Source: Bacteroidota bacterium (lineage in GTDB: Bacteria; Bacteroidota; Bacteroidia; Chitinophagales; Saprospiraceae). From it: DNA of 64,000 nucleotides. Below are positions 7,668 to 16,327 of the stretch, one piece after another (the stretch's first letter is position 1; each line of letters begins with the position of its first letter). The DNA lies in contig JASBVF010000016.1 in the NCBI GenBank assembly GCA_030147525.1, positions 1 to 64,000 of the forward strand, written 5' to 3'. The position numbers and the translations under genes are program-made. Below the pieces are notes generated by a model that did no database searches, was not told the origin of the DNA, and saw only the letters and a list, made by a program, of their open reading frames with translations.

Positions 7668-8043
7668 ATATCCGAGCGTGCTCATCGGCCAGCTCTTCCC
7701 GAATCCACCACTCCCGGACGGGCGGGTGTACGTGGCCTTCCTCGGCACCCTGCCCGACCCAGTCATCGTGACGGCACACTCCGGCAGTGGCGAAGAAGTG
7801 TACCGCTCGGAGCACGAACTGCCGCAGGGCGGCACTGCCAAACTGGACTTCTCGGCGTTGCTGCCGGGTGCGTATGAAGTGTCGCTGCGCATCGGCAATT
7901 ACGTGGAGGTGCGGCCGATGATGATCGCAGCGCCTAAGCGGAGACGGGGATGGTGGAAATCGTTTTCATGGCGCTACTGGCTCAGAGCGCTTTCAAAATC
8001 TCCTGCTGCCGCTGCCCGAAAGTCATCATTTCCAACAACGTAA
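7651..8043 (+). CDS. Stand-alone T9SS sorting-domain-like mini-protein, second copy
   Basis: The protein has 130 residues from ATG 7651 (a GTG one codon earlier is possible). Residues ~8-88 follow the type A sorting-domain pattern with no cargo: LIGQLFPNPPLPDGRVYVAF, GEEVYRSEHELP, LDFSALLPGAYEVSL, and a closing strand. The pseudogene at 1015 is its close paralogue. The tail from ~92 (KRRRGWWKSF) is basic, and its last ~20 residues are antisense to the 3' end of the pyrophosphatase gene, which overlaps it by 62 nt; the ORF probably ran on after losing its original stop. No signal peptide of its own; see the leader ORF at 7575. Confidence 0.6.
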   Translation: MTANVEYPSVLIGQLFPNPPLPDGRVYVAFLGTLPDPVIVTAHSGSGEEVYRSEHELPQGGTAKLDFSALLPGAYEVSLRIGNYVEVRPMMIAAPKRRRGWWKSFSWRYWLRALSKSPAAAARKSSFPTT

Positions 8044-8707
8044 GGGACATAACATCTTCAAGGTTGCCGTAGGCTTCGGCGTAATCCTGTTGGCTGGCCC
8101 GGATTACCTCGAGCGCCTCTTCCCTGCCATACACGTGGGTAATTTCACATTGCTGCTGAGTGCCGGGCAACTGCTTGTAAGTCAGGAAGTAATGTTTGAG
8201 CCGGTTCACGATGCTGGCAGGCAGCTGTGAAATATCGTTCCAGTTTCCATACACATCGTCGTATGTCAAAACGGCAATGATCTTGTCGTCGGCCTCGCCG
8301 TTGTCGATCATGCGGAAGCCGCCGATGGGGATGGCTTTCACGATGATGTCGCCGTGAGTGATTTCCCGTTCGGTAAGCACGCAAATATCGAGGGGGTCGT
8401 CGTCGCCGAGGATATCGGTGCGACCTGTGCGGTCCATACAAAGATTGGCCACGTGGTTTTTGCAGTAGGTCTGAGGGATGAAGCCGTAGAGCGCCGGTAC
8501 GATGTTGGAGAATTTCTGGGGGCGGTCCACCTTGAGGTAGCCGGTGCTTTTGTCCACCTCGTATTTTACTGTATCGGAAGGGATGATTTCGATAAACGAA
8601 GTGACAACCTCCGGAGCCTGCTTTCCAATTTCGATGCCGTGCCAGGGATGCGACTTGTAGCGCAGCCCGATCATTTTCCATATTTTTTGAAATGCTTCCT
8701 GGTTCAT
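7982..8707 (-). CDS. ppa: Inorganic pyrophosphatase, family I
   Basis: Hydrolyses pyrophosphate to two phosphates in the cytoplasm, pulling biosynthetic reactions forward. The 241-residue protein carries the family I signature DDDPLDICV (residues 102-110), with the metal-binding Asp triad, plus the GFIPQTYC region and conserved Lys/Tyr positions around it. At 241 residues it is longer than the ~175-residue E. coli enzyme, matching the longer Bacteroidota form. It is convergent with, and overlaps by 62 nt, the mini-protein ORF on the other strand. Confidence 0.92.
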   Translation of the reverse strand: MNQEAFQKIWKMIGLRYKSHPWHGIEIGKQAPEVVTSFIEIIPSDTVKYEVDKSTGYLKVDRPQKFSNIVPALYGFIPQTYCKNHVANLCMDRTGRTDILGDDDPLDICVLTEREITHGDIIVKAIPIGGFRMIDNGEADDKIIAVLTYDDVYGNWNDISQLPASIVNRLKHYFLTYKQLPGTQQQCEITHVYGREEALEVIRASQQDYAEAYGNLEDVMSLTLLEMMTFGQRQQEILKAL

Positions 8708-9096
8708 GGTAGCCTGTTATGTGAAGATCAAAAATTGATAATGCGTGGATTCAGGTATTTAATTAGTTGATTATCAATTTATTGATTGCTTTTTTTAAAA
8801 AAGTTGATCCTGAAAACGGGGCGAAATTACAGCATATTTCAACCATATGCTTGTTTTTTACGGGCGGCTTTTTCGAGTTGGTCTATCAACCTGTACACCT
8901 TTTCAGAAAAGTTACTAACTTTCACCTGTCTGGCAATGAAGGAAAATAAAATATGGAATTGGTTGGAAAATCTTTTTGAAAGTGGATTTTTTCAAAGTGA
9001 AAAATTGAAATTATTTTCCCTCTTGCCAGTCGGGCGTTGCTTTCAGTTTGGGGTCAATGCTGTGTCAATCAACCAAAAACAAAAAAAATCAAGCTC
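8708..9096. other. Gene-free spacer between ppa and the LEA-like gene
   Basis: About 390 AT-rich bases between divergently transcribed genes. It should hold the promoters of both. No confident -7/-33 pair, repeat or convincing ORF was seen; the frames open here lack features of real proteins. Confidence 0.5.
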
Positions 9097-10380
9097 ATGG
9101 CACTTTTAAATGATTTGAAAAAGCTCCTGTTCGGCGCCAAAGCCGTCACCAAATCCGCCGCAGACAAAGCTGTCGAAGCTGGCAAAGAGGCAGGCAAAGA
9201 CCTGGCCGATACCGGCAGTGATTTTTTTGAAAAAGCAAAAGACAAAGCCGAAGACGTAGGTAAAATCATACTCGACAAAGCCGAGGACGCCATGGACAAA
9301 GCCGGCGATCTGGCTGAAGACGTAGGTGAAAAAATTTTACAGGCCACTGAAGTTGCCAAAGCCAAGGCGAAAGATTTTACCGAAGACTTCAAGGACAAAG
9401 CCGAGGCCGCCGGTGACGCAACCGACGACCTGGTGGATGATGTGAAAGATTTCACCACTGATGCCGCAGGCGAAGTCAGGGATAAAGCCGAAGCTGCCGA
9501 CGACATCATGGACGAAATCATCGCTGATGCCAAATCCGCAAAACCCTCCACTGAAAGTATTGACGATGTGATGGAACTCCCTCCTCTGAAAACTTCCTCC
9601 GCCAACCTGATCGAAACGCCGGACGACGAGCCTGATTTTTTTGATTCGTTGAAGGAAACCCCGAAAGACGCCAGCGAAAAAATCGGCGGCGAATCGGGTG
9701 ATGCCCTGAAAAAAGCCGGTGACTTCGTTGAAGGCGTGGGTAAAAAAGTGATGGATACCGGTGGAGATTTTGCTGAAAAAGTGGGCGGTAAAGTCCTCGA
9801 AAAATCTGATCAGGCCTGGGACAAGGCTGCCGATTTCACCGAAGGCGTGGGTAAAAAAGTGATGGAAACCGGCGGCAAAATGGCGGATAAATTTGGCGAA
9901 ACCGCTGAAGACGTTGGCGAAAAGCTTTTTGAAAAAGGCGGCGAAGCCCTCGAAAAAGCCAAAGGTTTTGCAGCGGATCTCGGCTCAAAAATTTTAAAAG
10001 CAAAAGATGATCTCGTGGCTAAAGCTGAGGAGGAAGCCGCCAAGTCGGGTAAAACTGCCGAGAGCCTGACCGAAAAAATGAAAAACCTGAACCAGAAACT
10101 GGAAGATAAAATCAGCGGCAACAACCAGCAGTTTGCCGACAAACCGCTCGACACCGGCGGCAGTGAGTTCAAAAAACACGACAGCTTCTGGGACAAAGCG
10201 GAGAAATTTGCCAAGGGCGACTACCACATGAAAGGCGAACAGCCGAAGCCCGGCGAAATGAAAATCCAGAAAGACCCGGACTACAAAGCGCCGGAAAAAG
10301 GTAAAGTCAAAGGCTTCGATGACCTCGATGGCGACGGAGACGAGTTGATCGATGATGCGATCATCGATGACGGAAAATAG
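9097..10380 (+). CDS. LEA-like amphipathic repeat protein
   Basis: The protein has 427 residues from ATG 9097 (MALLNDLKKLLFGAKAV). It consists almost entirely of charged Ala/Lys/Asp/Glu repeats of about 11 residues, such as DKAEDVGKIILDKAEDAMDK and the near-duplicated EGVGKKVMDTGGDFAEKVG / EGVGKKVMETGGKMADKFG. This resembles group 3 late-embryogenesis-abundant and apolipoprotein-like helices. No signal peptide or membrane segment. The tail is acidic with a DLDGDGDEL calcium-loop-like stretch. Such proteins are disordered in water and form amphipathic helices on membranes or when dried; a stress-protection or membrane-coating role is inferred. Confidence 0.75.
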   Translation: MALLNDLKKLLFGAKAVTKSAADKAVEAGKEAGKDLADTGSDFFEKAKDKAEDVGKIILDKAEDAMDKAGDLAEDVGEKILQATEVAKAKAKDFTEDFKDKAEAAGDATDDLVDDVKDFTTDAAGEVRDKAEAADDIMDEIIADAKSAKPSTESIDDVMELPPLKTSSANLIETPDDEPDFFDSLKETPKDASEKIGGESGDALKKAGDFVEGVGKKVMDTGGDFAEKVGGKVLEKSDQAWDKAADFTEGVGKKVMETGGKMADKFGETAEDVGEKLFEKGGEALEKAKGFAADLGSKILKAKDDLVAKAEEEAAKSGKTAESLTEKMKNLNQKLEDKISGNNQQFADKPLDTGGSEFKKHDSFWDKAEKFAKGDYHMKGEQPKPGEMKIQKDPDYKAPEKGKVKGFDDLDGDGDELIDDAIIDDGK

Positions 10381-10404
10381 ACTGGCTGAAAAGTTGAAAA
10401 ACGG

Positions 10405-10440
10405 CTCAAAGGCACCTTGCTTTTGGGCCTTTTTTCTTTT
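10405..10440 (+). terminator. Terminator after the LEA-like gene
   Basis: GGCTCAAA pairs with TTTGGGCC around a 10-nt loop (one G-T pair), followed by a run of T. Confidence 0.65.
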
Positions 10441-10603
10441 CACGGCAGCGCTCACACCTTCATGAAATTTACAAGCCGGCGAATTTTTAATTATTTTATA
10501 ATCAGTCGTTTACAATCAATTAACAACAGGTCTTCACCTTTGACCCCGATTTCAAAAAACCAAATTAAACGCCGGGTGCTCACTTATTTTTTATCCGCTT
10601 TTC

Positions 10604-11440
10604 ATGAAAAGAGAACTTGATATCGCTATCATTTCCGACGTCCATCTTGGAACTTACGGTTGCCATGCTGCCGAGCTGCTCAACTATCTCAAAAGCATTA
10701 AGCCTACCGTATTGATTCTCAATGGCGATTTCATCGACATGTGGCAATTCAGGAAAAGTTACTTTCCGAAATCCCACGTCCAGGTCGTTCAGCGCATCAT
10801 GAAAATGGCGGGCAACGGCACCAAAGTTTATTACATCACCGGCAACCATGACGATGCGCTACGGCGGTTTTCCGATTTTTCGATGGGCAATATCCATTTG
10901 CGTGACAAGCTCGTGCTGCAACTCAACGGCCGGAAGCACTGGATTTTTCATGGTGATGTTTTCGACCTGTTCATCCGCTACTCACCGATGATCGCCCGGC
11001 TCGGGGGACAGGGTTACGACTGGCTCATCCGACTGAACCGTTTCATCAACAACCTGCGGGCAAGGTTCGGCAAGCCCCGCATGTCTTTTGCCGGTAAAAT
11101 GAAAAACCGGGTGAAGGAAGCCGTGAAATTCATCTCCGACTTCGAAGATACTGCCATCAAAATGGCGGAAGAGCAGGGTTACGACTACGTCATCTGCGGC
11201 CATATCCACAAGCCGCAAATGCGAAGGGCTGGCAATGTTACCTACCTCAACTCCGGAGACTGGGTAGAAAACCTGACTGCATTGGAATACGCCCACGGAA
11301 AGTGGAATATGTTCGAATACGATGAGGCGGAATTTGAGCTGGTAAATCCGAAACTGAAAGTGAAAGAAGATTTCGCCGACTCTGACGATGCTTTCGAAAT
11401 GACCAAAGAGGCTTTTTTCGCAAATTTTATCAAAGCCTGA
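10604..11440 (+). CDS. Metallophosphoesterase, LpxH-like (UDP-2,3-diacylglucosamine diphosphatase type)
   Basis: A 278-residue calcineurin-fold phosphoesterase. The metal motifs appear in order: SDVHLG (D and H), NGDFIDMW (GD), GNHDDALR (GNHD), a middle HGDVFD histidine, and GHIHKPQ (GHxH). This matches the COG2908 LpxH-like group, which removes UMP from UDP-diacylglucosamine in lipid A synthesis. The insert and long C-terminus are typical of the Bacteroidota LpxH-like form, so substrate assignment is likely but not certain. The only lipid A-type gene in the window. Confidence 0.8.
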   Translation: MKRELDIAIISDVHLGTYGCHAAELLNYLKSIKPTVLILNGDFIDMWQFRKSYFPKSHVQVVQRIMKMAGNGTKVYYITGNHDDALRRFSDFSMGNIHLRDKLVLQLNGRKHWIFHGDVFDLFIRYSPMIARLGGQGYDWLIRLNRFINNLRARFGKPRMSFAGKMKNRVKEAVKFISDFEDTAIKMAEEQGYDYVICGHIHKPQMRRAGNVTYLNSGDWVENLTALEYAHGKWNMFEYDEAEFELVNPKLKVKEDFADSDDAFEMTKEAFFANFIKA

Positions 11441-11470
11441 ACCCACCAGGTTGGGCTTTTTTAAATAAAA

Positions 11471-11504
11471 AAAACCGCCGGCGACACGTGCCACCGGCGG
11501 TTTT
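11471..11504 (+). terminator. Strong bidirectional terminator
   Basis: AAAACCGCCGG (11471-11481) pairs perfectly with CCGGCGGTTTT (11494-11504), with flanking A and T runs. It sits between convergent genes and can serve both. Confidence 0.85.
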
Positions 11505-11543
11505 CTTTTTAAACCCTGAGAAAACGGCGTTCGGCTTGTATCG

Positions 11544-11583
11544 CTACTCGCCTACCAGCCTACTTGCCTACCGGCCTACTCTC
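11544..11583. repeat. Word-repeat tract, 8-nt period
   Basis: Five consecutive units CTACTCGC, CTACCAGC, CTACTTGC, CTACCGGC and CTACTCTC occupy the gap directly before the M16 protease stop codon. The word is CTACNNGC. Confidence 0.7.
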
Positions 11584-11584
11584 T

Positions 11585-14356
11585 CTACGGTTTTGCCGCC
11601 TTCTCAAAATCCCCCGCCTTCACGATCACGAACTTCGCCGGATCGATGTGTTTTTTCATGGCAGCGTTGATTTGGGCCGGCGTCAGTTTTTTGATCTTCT
11701 CTTCCAGCGCAGCGTCCCACATCATCGTCCGGTCGATGTTGAGGTAGCTGTTCAGCGTGCCGGAGAGGCTGCGGTCGTCGGCACGGCTCATGCCCACATT
11801 TTGCAGGTAGCCTGATTTGGCGGCCTCCAGTTCTTCGGCGGTGAAACCTTCCGTCAGCGCTTTCTGAATTTCATCTTTAAACGCAGCTTCAAGCTTCGTC
11901 ACGTTCTCCGGAGCGTAGATGGCCATGGCCGTGAAAGCGCCGGACTTGTCCTGCGAACTGGCGTAAAAACTGGAACGCACCGTATAGCTCAAGCCTTCCT
12001 TCTGACGGATGCGGGTAGCGAGGCGTGAGTTGAGGAAACCGCCGCCGAGCATGTAGTTGGCCATCACGAGGGCCGGGTAATCCGGATCGTCGTCGCCGAT
12101 GTTCAGCGGCATACCGGCGAGGAACATGGCGTTTGCCTTGTCGGGCGTGTTGACGGACTCGTTCACTGGCTTCACCGCCTTGTACGGATCGGTGATGCGG
12201 GTGTAGCCGCTCGGGCTTTTCCATGCACCGAACTCATCGATCACGGCTTTTTTAACAGCCCCCTGGTCAAAGTCGCCGACCACGGCCACCGTGGCATCGC
12301 TGGCGCCGTAGAATTTTTTATAAAAATCCTTCACCTCGTCCAGCTTGACGTTTTTGACAGCTTCCACCCGCTCGTCGAACGTCATCACGTAGCGTACGTC
12401 GCCTTTCGGGTAGGGATTCATGATCCGGCTGAACTGGTTGCTGGCGATGGCTGTCGGCTCACTGCGCTGCGACTCGATGCCGGCGAGTTGCTCTTCCTTC
12501 AGTTTTTCAAATTCTTCCTGCGGGAAGGCCGGGTTTTTCAACATGTCGCCTACCAGTTTCACCACCTCCGGCAGCATGTCGTGTTCGGTATCGATCAAAA
12601 CCGTGACGGAACTTGCCCCGCCGAAAAAGCGAACGGTTGCCTTCAGGCGGTCGAGTTCATCCTGAATTTGCTGACGGTTCAGGGTTGCCGTGCCTTTGTC
12701 GAGCATCGAGGCGGCGAAGTCCCCGGCGGTGTCTTTGCCTTTCAGGTTGTTTTCATCGCCGAAACGCAGCGTCATGCGGGCGGAGACGGCGTTGCCACGG
12801 GTTTCTTTTGGCAGCAGAGCAAACTCGATGGTCTTGGCAGGTGCTTCGCCACGAGTCGTGCGGCTTTCAATGTTTTCGCAGGAGGGATCGAAATTTTCGC
12901 CTTCGGCAATGGCTTCCTTGCCTTTGTAACCTGCCAGCAGGGCTTCGAGATTCGGTGCGTCAGGAATGTCGGCCCGGTCGGGGTTCGCCTCAGGGATGAA
13001 CTGACCTACGGTGCGGTTGGAGGGTTTGAAATAATTTTTCACCACGTTTATCACATCGCCAACAGTTACTGTTTCGATGTTGTCACGGTAGAGGAACGCC
13101 AGCCGCCAGTCGCCCATGGCAATGTACTCGCTGGCCCGCAGCCCCACGGAGGCGGAGTTTTTGAAACCTTGTTCCCAATATTTTAAAATTCGCTTTTTAG
13201 CGCGGTCAACCTCCTCGTCGGTCGGCGGATTGGAGGCCAGTTCGTCGAGGGTTTTCAGCAGGGTGGCTTTGGCTTCTTCCAGTGAATTTTCCATACGCAC
13301 ATCGGCGCCGATGTAGATGTAGCCGCCTTCCTTGAGGGCCGGGGCCGTGGAGAAAACACTGGCTGCTTTTTTGGTTTCCACCAATGCGGTGTAGAGGCGG
13401 CCGGAAGGTTGGCTGGTCAGAATTTCATCCAAAACCGCCATCGCAGCGTACTCGGGATGCGAGCCGGGAGGCGTGTGGTAGAGGCAGGCAATGGCCTGCA
13501 CGTCGCCTACCCGTTTCAGCGTGACGAGGCGCTCGCCGTCCTGCGTCGGTTCTTTCGTGTAGGTGGGGATGAGTTCCCGCTCCGGGCGTGGGATTCTGCC
13601 GAAATATTTTTTGATCAGCTCGAGGGTTTTTACCTCATCGATCTTGCCGGCTACCACCAGCACGGCATTGTCCGGCTGGTAGTATTTTCTGTAAAATGCC
13701 TGGAGGTGTTCGATCGGTACATTCTCGATGTCGGCCCTTGCGCCGATGGTCGTGTTGCCGTAGTTGTGCCAGTCGTAGGCGGCGGAAAGCACCCGCTTGT
13801 AGAGCACGCTCGACGGGCTGTTTTCGCCTCGCTCGTACTCGTTGCGCACGACGGTCATTTCACTTTCCAGGTCTTTTTTGGCGATGTAGGAGTTCACCAT
13901 GCGGTCGCTCTCCATGTCGAGGGCCCAGTTCAGGTTTTCATCGGTAGCGTTGAAAGTTTCGAAGTAGTTCGTCCGGTCGTACCAGGTCGTGCCGTTGGGG
14001 CGGGCGCCGTGTTCGGTCAGTTCCTGTGGGATGTTCGGGTGGTCAGGCGTGCCTTTGAACACCATGTGTTCCAGCAGGTGCGCCATGCCCGTTTCACCGT
14101 AACCCTCGTGGCGGCTGCCGACGAGGTAAGTCACGTTCACCGTGATGGTCGGTTTGGACTGGTCGGGGAAGAGTAAAATTTTCAGGCCGTTGCTTTTCAG
14201 ATGGTACTCGGTGATTCCTTCGACAGAGGTAATTTTTTCGATGCCGTCAGGAATTTTGGTTTCAGTTTTTGCTGCGCTTTGCGCAAATGCCAGACTGCCG
14301 GTAAAAAATGCGATCAGGCAAAACGCAAGCTGAATCAGCGTGATTTTTTTAATCAT
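11585..14356 (-). CDS. Exported two-domain M16 zinc metalloprotease
   Basis: A 923-residue protein with a signal peptide (cleavage near SLAFAQ, ~25). The first M16 domain has the inverted zinc motif HLLEH (H93, E96, H97) and the distal Glu in VVRNEYERGE (E173). The second half repeats the M16 fold without the zinc motif, ending near DPAKFVIVKAGDF. Family knowledge: such clamshell enzymes degrade peptides in the periplasm. Monocistronic between two terminators. Confidence 0.9.
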   Translation of the reverse strand: MIKKITLIQLAFCLIAFFTGSLAFAQSAAKTETKIPDGIEKITSVEGITEYHLKSNGLKILLFPDQSKPTITVNVTYLVGSRHEGYGETGMAHLLEHMVFKGTPDHPNIPQELTEHGARPNGTTWYDRTNYFETFNATDENLNWALDMESDRMVNSYIAKKDLESEMTVVRNEYERGENSPSSVLYKRVLSAAYDWHNYGNTTIGARADIENVPIEHLQAFYRKYYQPDNAVLVVAGKIDEVKTLELIKKYFGRIPRPERELIPTYTKEPTQDGERLVTLKRVGDVQAIACLYHTPPGSHPEYAAMAVLDEILTSQPSGRLYTALVETKKAASVFSTAPALKEGGYIYIGADVRMENSLEEAKATLLKTLDELASNPPTDEEVDRAKKRILKYWEQGFKNSASVGLRASEYIAMGDWRLAFLYRDNIETVTVGDVINVVKNYFKPSNRTVGQFIPEANPDRADIPDAPNLEALLAGYKGKEAIAEGENFDPSCENIESRTTRGEAPAKTIEFALLPKETRGNAVSARMTLRFGDENNLKGKDTAGDFAASMLDKGTATLNRQQIQDELDRLKATVRFFGGASSVTVLIDTEHDMLPEVVKLVGDMLKNPAFPQEEFEKLKEEQLAGIESQRSEPTAIASNQFSRIMNPYPKGDVRYVMTFDERVEAVKNVKLDEVKDFYKKFYGASDATVAVVGDFDQGAVKKAVIDEFGAWKSPSGYTRITDPYKAVKPVNESVNTPDKANAMFLAGMPLNIGDDDPDYPALVMANYMLGGGFLNSRLATRIRQKEGLSYTVRSSFYASSQDKSGAFTAMAIYAPENVTKLEAAFKDEIQKALTEGFTAEELEAAKSGYLQNVGMSRADDRSLSGTLNSYLNIDRTMMWDAALEEKIKKLTPAQINAAMKKHIDPAKFVIVKAGDFEKAAKP

Positions 14357-14537
14357 GATGAGAATTATTTGGTTGAAAAATGGTGAGTCAGTGATGACAT
14401 TTTTTTGAAAAAAGTCATTTCACGAAAATCGGACTGGAAGGTACGCAATGCGCAAGAAGTTGAAAAACCGGGCCGTCTCAAAACGTTGATGAACCGCCGA
14501 AATTGATATTCAACTGACATTCAGCCGCTGAAAAAGC

Positions 14538-14561
14538 GAAGGGCAGCCGGAGCCGCCCTTC
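14538..14561 (-). terminator. Terminator of the C1 protease gene
   Basis: GAAGGGC (14538-14544) pairs with GCCCTTC (14555-14561) around a GC-rich loop. On the minus strand the stem is followed by CGCTTTTTC, and on the plus strand by ATTTTTTA, so it could act both ways. Confidence 0.65.
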
Positions 14562-14566
14562 ATTTT

Positions 14567-16144
14567 TTATTTATCAATTTCGATGACCGTCGCCACGATG
14601 TTTTTTCCATTCAAATCGCAACTGAACTCCACGGCATCAGGTGCGCTGAATTTCACATTCGGCACCTCCTCCTGGCCGATGGCTTCCCTGACCTTGCCGA
14701 GGTATGTGCCCTGCCGGCTCGTGTTGATACGGCTGTTGAGTACGTTCCAGTCGAGCGGTGCTTTGGACACAATGACGGCGATGTAGTCACGGTTGCCAAG
14801 TTCATCGGGCGTCATGGAGTGGTCGTTAGGGAACAAGCGGGTGCCCGTGATACCACAGTACGGCGAGTGTTTCTCGGTGTAGGGAAACAGCACGTAGCTC
14901 GACCCGTCGGTCTCCTGACCGAAGACGTACACGTAGCACTCAATGGAGTTGGTGATGGCAACCTTGAATTTGGTACCCTGCCGCATCGGGGCACGGGTGC
15001 GGAAGATGCGGTCGCCTGCTTCCCGCAGGGGGATTAGCGTCTGGGTGGTATTTTCAACGAGACCAAATTTCACGGCCAGTTTATTCTCATCGTATTTCGC
15101 TGCGCTGCCCATCGGGTACATCCCGTAGGCTTCTTTGGTGAAATTCAGAAAATCACGGTAACTCACCCAAGCCACGCCGTTGTCGCCCCACTCCGCCCCC
15201 CAGGAATTCATGATCTGTACGGCCTGCTTGTTGTCGTCGTATCCGATGACGCACATGGCATGACCGCTAAAGCCGTACTGCTGGTAGTCCCGTTGCGTGG
15301 GCTGCCAGGTGCTGCGGCCCACCATCTGGTGCATGAACGTGCCGCCGACCATCATCCCGATGACGACGGGTGCGCCCTGCGCAATGTGCTGCTTGACGCC
15401 ATTGAGGTCGACGCCGTAGCGGTTGGCGCCTTCCGAGAGGCGGTTGTAGCCCTTGATGCGAAACTGTGCGGCCTCGTTAGCCATCGAGCGATCGGGCATG
15501 CGGTCGCAGTAGCGGTCGTCGTAGCCAAATTTTGAAAAAAGCAGGGAGCCATGTTCGTGCAGGGTGGTCATGGCGTTGTTCATGTAGGCGCCCTGGCAGC
15601 CCCTCAAGGCAATCTGGTTGTAGAGGTAGGATGGGCTGAACGCCACGCTGTTGGGGTCGGCGCCGGTAGCTCGTGCCTGCAAGATGGTGCGGGCGGCATA
15701 AGAACTGGCCCAGCCGACGCAGGAGCCCTGCTGGCCCTGGTGCATGCGTTTGGGGGCATATTTCAGCAAAGAAACGGAGGAGGGAAGCTGATTCTCCATG
15801 CCGCCGTAGGTGGTGGAAAGTGGCTCGAATACATCGGCCTTGTCATATTCCTCCTCACTCAGGGCTGCGCCAAAGGAAAATTGCCCCTGTCCTTCCTCCT
15901 GCCCGCCGCTCATGGCGCCGCCGCCGGAGAGCATGTTGCTGCCACCCAGAAAAAAATACCAGATTGCACCGCCAGCAAGGACGAGCATGAGCAGTTTGGG
16001 TTTTTTGAAAAGGAACATCAAAATGAACGGCAGCAACTTTCCCAGTCCGCCGCCGATGCCGCCACCGCCTGTGGTTCGCCTTTGGTTCTGATTGTCGTTC
16101 CTGCGGGGCTGCTGTTCAGGGTCTTGTTCCATTCTGATTGGCAT
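14567..16144 (-). CDS. Membrane-anchored papain-like (C1) protease with DUF4384-like tail
   Basis: A 525-residue protein. The N-terminus (1-35) is Gln/Arg/Asn- and Gly-rich, then a hydrophobic region (37-67, interrupted by KKPK) anchors it. The C1A peptidase domain (~118-350) has QGSCVGWASS with catalytic C142 and the oxyanion Gln before it, H295 in SGHAMCVIGYDD, and N313 in NSWGAEWGDNG. The C-terminal ~150 residues (CYVYVFGQETDG, VLFPYTEKHSPY, RLFPND, NRDYIAVIVS) look like DUF4384, usually found with stress or kinase modules. No propeptide is evident. Substrate unknown. The start could also be the Met at codon 5. Confidence 0.85.
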   Translation of the reverse strand: MPIRMEQDPEQQPRRNDNQNQRRTTGGGGIGGGLGKLLPFILMFLFKKPKLLMLVLAGGAIWYFFLGGSNMLSGGGAMSGGQEEGQGQFSFGAALSEEEYDKADVFEPLSTTYGGMENQLPSSVSLLKYAPKRMHQGQQGSCVGWASSYAARTILQARATGADPNSVAFSPSYLYNQIALRGCQGAYMNNAMTTLHEHGSLLFSKFGYDDRYCDRMPDRSMANEAAQFRIKGYNRLSEGANRYGVDLNGVKQHIAQGAPVVIGMMVGGTFMHQMVGRSTWQPTQRDYQQYGFSGHAMCVIGYDDNKQAVQIMNSWGAEWGDNGVAWVSYRDFLNFTKEAYGMYPMGSAAKYDENKLAVKFGLVENTTQTLIPLREAGDRIFRTRAPMRQGTKFKVAITNSIECYVYVFGQETDGSSYVLFPYTEKHSPYCGITGTRLFPNDHSMTPDELGNRDYIAVIVSKAPLDWNVLNSRINTSRQGTYLGKVREAIGQEEVPNVKFSAPDAVEFSCDLNGKNIVATVIEIDK

Positions 16145-16256
16145 AGCGTAAATTTTTTAGTGAAAAATGACGATGGAAAGATAAAGATAAATGTATTCGA
16201 AAATGCAGTGTTCAGACGGTGATTTTGACTTGGGGATACACTGTTTTTTTAAAAAT

Positions 16257-16291
16257 AAAAGTCGTGACAGCCCGATGCTGCCACGACTTTT
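16257..16291 (-). terminator. Terminator of the PepSY-like lipoprotein gene
   Basis: AAAAGTCGTG and CACGACTTTT pair, extended by CAGC/GCTG across one mismatch around a 5-nt loop. It lies directly downstream of the minus-strand gene ending at 16328. Confidence 0.7.
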
Positions 16292-16327
16292 ACACATAGA
16301 CGATGGTGTCAGTTGTTATTTTTTGGT

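Noticed and set aside
8786-9109. 107-codon plus-strand frame upstream of the LEA-like gene
   Set aside because: Overlaps the start of a well-supported gene, translates AT-rich spacer, and shows no signal peptide pattern or domain.
13409-14176. 255-codon plus-strand frame inside the M16 protease gene
   Set aside because: Antisense shadow; low-information Val/Gly/Arg-rich translation with no family resemblance.
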